This document shows positions 60,528 through 64,000 of a DNA stretch of 64,000 bases, in pieces. This stretch comes from an uncultured Chitinophaga sp. GTDB lineage: Bacteria; Bacteroidota; Bacteroidia; Chitinophagales; Chitinophagaceae. Location of the stretch: positions 154,028-218,027 of the forward strand of contig NZ_CABHOU010000108.1 in NCBI RefSeq assembly GCF_902168175.1, read 5' to 3'. Within the stretch, counting starts at the first letter, position 1; each line of letters starts with the position of its first letter. The position numbers and the translations under genes were made by a program. The notes beneath the pieces were generated by a model. The model made no database searches, was not told the DNA's origin, and saw nothing but the letters and a program-made list of their open reading frames with translations.

Positions 60528-62541
60528 GCAGATCAGGAATAAATGGGTGCGTAAGCAGGTGTTGTTGTATTTGCTGCTTTCGTTGGGTCTATCGCTACTG
60601 GTTGCGATTTTCTCAATAACTATCGGGGTACTTGTATTTATATCACTTTTTGCGCTGTTGTTACTGTTATATAGGCCCTGGCAGCTTCGCCCCGGCGATG
60701 TAGCCATTTACCTCAATCAACAGTTTCCAGAGCTGGAAAACAGTGCTGGTTTATTTTTGAAAGAAGACGGTGCGCTCAATTTGCTGGAACATTTGCAGGC
60801 AGATAAAATCAGGCCTGTTATCGATAGTGTCAGCTTGCCCAGGCGGTTTTACCGGGATGTAAAACAAGCGGCCTTCCTGCTGCTGGGCGCATTATTCATT
60901 TTTGCTATTGGCAGTTTTTGGGTGGATGCAAAAAAGAAAGAAAGGATAACAACCGGTATTAATGCATCTCTTGAAAAACCTTTGCCGGCAGGAATTACAT
61001 CAGTTAAAGTAAGGATTGAGCCACCCGCTTATACAGGCGTTTCCGCTAAGGAACAGGCATCGCTGAATATTACGGGGGAAGAAGATGCGCTGGTTACCTG
61101 GGAGATTACGAGCGAAGGGAAGTCTGTCGAATTGCGGTTTAATGATTCGAGTTTGGTGAACCTCAAAAATAACGACGGTGTTTGGCGCGCAGCGCGGCGC
61201 ATCAGCAAAAATGGCTTTTACCAGGTTGTGCTTGACGGCAACAGTTCTGAGTTTTACGCCGTGAATGTTGTACACGACCGCCGGCCCGTAGTAAGCGTGT
61301 CGGCCCCCAAACCATTTGTAGCACTGGAATACGGCGAATCGCTGAAATTGCCGTTACAGGCTGCTGTTACGGATGATTACGGAATCAGTAGCGCCGTAGT
61401 TTATGCTACCATTGCCAGCGGGAGTGGAGAGGGCGTAAAGTTCAGAGAAGAACAGTTATCGTTTCCCGCCGATTTTGCCGCTAAACGTAACAGCTATCAG
61501 TTGATGCGTACCCTCGATCTTGCCGCCCTGCACATGCAGCCAGGCGACGAACTTTATTTCTACCTGCGTGCTACAGATACTCGCGGACAGGAGAGTCGAT
61601 CGGATATACAGATAGTTACCCTCGCCGATACCACAGAACTAATGTCGTTCGATGGCATGATCGCAGGCGTGAACATTAAACCGGAGTACTTCCGCAGTCA
61701 GCGCCAGATCATCATCGAAACGGAACAGCTGTTACGCGAAAAAGATACTATCACCATCACCAGGTTTAAAGATCATAGCAATGAACTGGGGACCGATCAG
61801 AAGCTGCTGCGCCTGCGTTATGGTAAGTTCCTGGGCGAAGAGTCGGAAACTTATGGTGAAGATCACGACCACGATCACGACGAAACGCCCGCATTTGGTG
61901 ATGCTAAGGCAATAATGGAGGAATTTTCACACCAACACGATAACGCAGAAGATGCGACATTTTTTGAACCGGCCGTTAAACAACAATTAAAGGCTGTATT
62001 GAATGAAATGTGGAAGGCGGAGTTGCAACTGAGGCTTGCTAAACCCCGGGAGGCGCTGCCGTTCGAGTACAGAGCACTTCGTTTGTTAAAAGACCTTCAA
62101 CAGAAATCGCGCGCTTATGTTGGGAAAACAGGAACTAAAACCACCCCGCTCAAACCCGAAAAGAGATTAACAGGCGCACAGGATAAAATTGATCCGGCAC
62201 GTTTGCAAAGAAATACAACACCTGCTGAAACGCCCATTCCAAAAGCGCTGGCAGCACTTGAATTGTTGAAGTCGGGAGGAAAACCAGATGCGGTTTTACT
62301 TCAGGAAGTTACGTTACTGGTGGCCAATAAAGCTGCGATGGAACCATCCGTTTACCTTCCTGCGCTGGAGGCATTGAAAAAGATCAATGCAGGCCAGGTC
62401 CTTGAAAAGGATATTAATGCTGCTCAGCGCGGGCTGCAACGCATGAATGAACAGGCGCCGTTATTGCCTGTACTTACCCCAGGCAGATCCGGAGCATTAT
62501 CAGCGCTGTATTTTTCCAACCTTCAAAACAAAAAACAATGA
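60520..62541 (+). CDS. DUF4175-like membrane protein
   Basis: ATG 60520 (MIEQIRNKWVRKQVLLYLLL) is preferred over the TTG at 60466, giving 673 residues. Two N-terminal membrane helices, another near residue 120-140 (AAFLLLGALFIFAIGSFWV), then a large extracytoplasmic part with beta domains (TSVKVRIEPPAYTGVSAKEQ; VVSVSAPKPFVALEYGESLK) and C-terminal helices. A His/Asp-rich stretch (GEDHDHDHDETP, about 448-459) could bind metal. It resembles DUF4175 proteins of MoxR clusters, by layout and composition rather than a search. Its start overlaps the BatA-like stop and its stop overlaps the next start (ATGA). Confidence 0.65.
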   Translation: MIEQIRNKWVRKQVLLYLLLSLGLSLLVAIFSITIGVLVFISLFALLLLLYRPWQLRPGDVAIYLNQQFPELENSAGLFLKEDGALNLLEHLQADKIRPVIDSVSLPRRFYRDVKQAAFLLLGALFIFAIGSFWVDAKKKERITTGINASLEKPLPAGITSVKVRIEPPAYTGVSAKEQASLNITGEEDALVTWEITSEGKSVELRFNDSSLVNLKNNDGVWRAARRISKNGFYQVVLDGNSSEFYAVNVVHDRRPVVSVSAPKPFVALEYGESLKLPLQAAVTDDYGISSAVVYATIASGSGEGVKFREEQLSFPADFAAKRNSYQLMRTLDLAALHMQPGDELYFYLRATDTRGQESRSDIQIVTLADTTELMSFDGMIAGVNIKPEYFRSQRQIIIETEQLLREKDTITITRFKDHSNELGTDQKLLRLRYGKFLGEESETYGEDHDHDHDETPAFGDAKAIMEEFSHQHDNAEDATFFEPAVKQQLKAVLNEMWKAELQLRLAKPREALPFEYRALRLLKDLQQKSRAYVGKTGTKTTPLKPEKRLTGAQDKIDPARLQRNTTPAETPIPKALAALELLKSGGKPDAVLLQEVTLLVANKAAMEPSVYLPALEALKKINAGQVLEKDINAAQRGLQRMNEQAPLLPVLTPGRSGALSALYFSNLQNKKQ

Positions 62542-63962
62542 CGGGTTGGACTTACATCATACCAATTATAGCGCTACTATTATCAGTATTACTGTTATGG
62601 CGGGAAATACGAAGACCTCAGAAAGGGAGGTTAGCCGCGCGCGTTATTGCTACGGTGATAGTGGTGGTGAGTCTTGTATGGCTGGCTTTTCCCGCGATAA
62701 CTGAGCGGCAGGTGCCAGCCAAATCAGCAACAGCATCGAAACCGGAAGATGGTATTATCGATTGTTACTGGCCATTACAAATTTCATCCGGCGAATCGCT
62801 GACGTTGGACGGAGTATTCCGCAAGACTTCTGAAAAGCCAGTAAAGCTGTTGCTGTCTGGGTTCGATACCGATATGGATAGCGTAACACTTGATGGAACA
62901 GGCAATTTGCCTTTCCGTTTACAGGCAGTGCCCGGCCACAAAGGCAGGGCCGTTTACAGGATAAAAGTGATCAGGGGTGATGATGAGCAAATGAGCGAGC
63001 CAGTCCCCTTGATTGTACAGGAACCCGTGCCTCTGAAGATATTGCTGCTATCGTCATCCCCCGACTTTGAAGATCGTTTCCTTGCCGACTGGTTGGGGCA
63101 GCATGGCTACCCTGTAGCCGCCAGAAGCCGGGTAAGCCGCGATCAATACGTCACCCGTTTCCTGAACCTGCCTGAAAAACCGCTGGACATAGCAACTTTC
63201 GACGTGGTGATAGCGGATAAAGATGCGATGACAGGCGGCGAAAAAGTGCAGGCAGATCGCAGGGTGCGGCAGGAGGGGCTTGGCCTGCTGCTGAAAACCG
63301 ATAGCGCTGGTCACCGTGCGGGATCAGTCAAACTGCAGTTGTTGGGGAGCCATGCTTCCCTGGCGGCATTACCACAGGATCCTTTAGCGGTGGTGCGGGA
63401 TAAAAATGCGTTGCCGCTGGCTAAGGACAGTGCCGGCCGTGTATATACTGTGGTTAACCTGCAGGGGCAGGGCCGCGTGGTGCATACGAGCCTGCATCAT
63501 ACATACAGCTGGTTACTTAACGGGCAGGAAAAGTCGTACGAGCAATATTGGAATTTGGTATTACAACACTTGTCAAGGTCTGTAAAACCGGCAGAGCAAT
63601 GGCGTTTTTCGCCCTTCATTACGCGTGCAGATGAACATTTAACCGTCACGCTACAAAGCGGTTTTGATGAAATTCCGCGGATTTTGCAGGATGATGTGGC
63701 GATTGCGCCGGCTGGCCATCCTTTAAGGGCGGGCAGTTGGGATGGCAAATACTGGCCACGGGAAAAAGGGTGGAAGTTGTTTAGATCAGCTCATTCTGAA
63801 CAATGGCTATACATCTTTGGAAAGGACGATTGGAAGCAAATGCCTGCTGCTCATGTTATTGCGGCAACAGATATTGCCCGTAAACAGACCCGGTACGAAT
63901 GGTGGCTGATCATACCATTACTTGGCGGCCTGGCTTTTTTGTGGATAGAGCGGAAATTGTGA
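62538..63962 (+). CDS. Membrane protein with amidotransferase-like extracytoplasmic domain
   Basis: A 474-residue protein: two N-terminal helices (IIPIIALLLSVLLLWREIRR; VIATVIVVVSLVWLAFPA), an extracytoplasmic part, and a C-terminal helix (WWLIIPLLGGLAFLWIERKL). The central stretch LKILLLSSSPDFEDRFLADW followed by a TFDVVIADKDAM strand fits a class I glutamine-amidotransferase-like fold without obvious catalytic Cys; such domains occur in vWA/BatA-type cluster proteins. Last gene of the operon in the window, overlapping the previous stop by 4 bp. The 38 bp left after the stop show no terminator. Confidence 0.7.
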   Translation: MTGWTYIIPIIALLLSVLLLWREIRRPQKGRLAARVIATVIVVVSLVWLAFPAITERQVPAKSATASKPEDGIIDCYWPLQISSGESLTLDGVFRKTSEKPVKLLLSGFDTDMDSVTLDGTGNLPFRLQAVPGHKGRAVYRIKVIRGDDEQMSEPVPLIVQEPVPLKILLLSSSPDFEDRFLADWLGQHGYPVAARSRVSRDQYVTRFLNLPEKPLDIATFDVVIADKDAMTGGEKVQADRRVRQEGLGLLLKTDSAGHRAGSVKLQLLGSHASLAALPQDPLAVVRDKNALPLAKDSAGRVYTVVNLQGQGRVVHTSLHHTYSWLLNGQEKSYEQYWNLVLQHLSRSVKPAEQWRFSPFITRADEHLTVTLQSGFDEIPRILQDDVAIAPAGHPLRAGSWDGKYWPREKGWKLFRSAHSEQWLYIFGKDDWKQMPAAHVIAATDIARKQTRYEWWLIIPLLGGLAFLWIERKL

Positions 63963-64000
63963 TAAATGGGAACAAACATTCTCTGAATATTTTTTAAATT

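Overview
The window looks like a chromosome segment of a Bacteroidetes bacterium, most likely Chitinophagaceae (Chitinophaga-like). The evidence is a SusC/SusD pair with an ECF sigma factor and a FecR anti-sigma protein, a type IX secretion C-terminal domain on a secreted metalloprotease, bacillithiol (BshC) and futalosine-pathway menaquinone (MqnE) genes, many small lipoproteins, and promoter-like elements of the Bacteroidetes TAnnTTTG type. No rRNA, tRNA, CRISPR array, IS element or intact prophage was found.

Layout. 0-3.2 kb: a leftward export cassette of TolC, HlyD and ABC-2 permease with 4-bp start/stop overlaps; the permease runs off the left edge. 3.3-9.5 kb: DUF763, a large FAD/Fe-S dehydrogenase, DUF72, and a YD-like lipoprotein. 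9.6-10.4 kb: a KilA-N domain remnant and a small secreted protein. 10.7-18.3 kb: a carbohydrate block, with glgA, glgC and a long GH130 enzyme running right, and two GT4 glycosyltransferases (one fused to a helical toroid-like domain) running left towards them. 18.6-26.3 kb: bshC, an FUSC membrane protein and smc. 26.4-34.8 kb: a lipoprotein cytochrome, a proline-rich exported protein, DUF192, mqnE overlapping an M43 protease, and a CNT nucleoside transporter. 35-39 kb: trxA and dnaE.

39.1-49 kb is the accessory part. FecR, an ECF sigma factor, SusC and SusD lie in that unusual order, separated by gene-free DNA with two unrelated repeat systems. One has TTTGTTGCTG words and 11-bp tandem repeats (39.43-39.74 kb). 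The other is a degenerate, roughly 43-bp-period array (41.45-41.75 kb) enclosed between two intrinsic terminators, whose core reappears upstream of the sigma gene and of susC. The 3' part of susC is visibly more AT-rich than the 5' part, and two small proteins of unclear function run convergently behind susD.

49.2-56.3 kb: a tiny basic protein with a possible frameshift, a DEAD-box helicase, a zinc-ribbon membrane protein, a BlaI/M56 regulatory pair with a palindromic candidate operator, and an S9 (DPP-IV type) exopeptidase. 56.5-64 kb: a DUF4159 protein diverging from a tightly packed operon of MoxR ATPase, DUF58, BatA-like protein, DUF4175-like protein and a membrane protein with an amidotransferase-like region, probably an envelope-associated AAA+/vWA system.

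The main candidate for something undescribed is the repeat array and its dispersed copies in the sigma/SusCD locus. The second is the GH130 plus two-GT4 module beside the glycogen genes.
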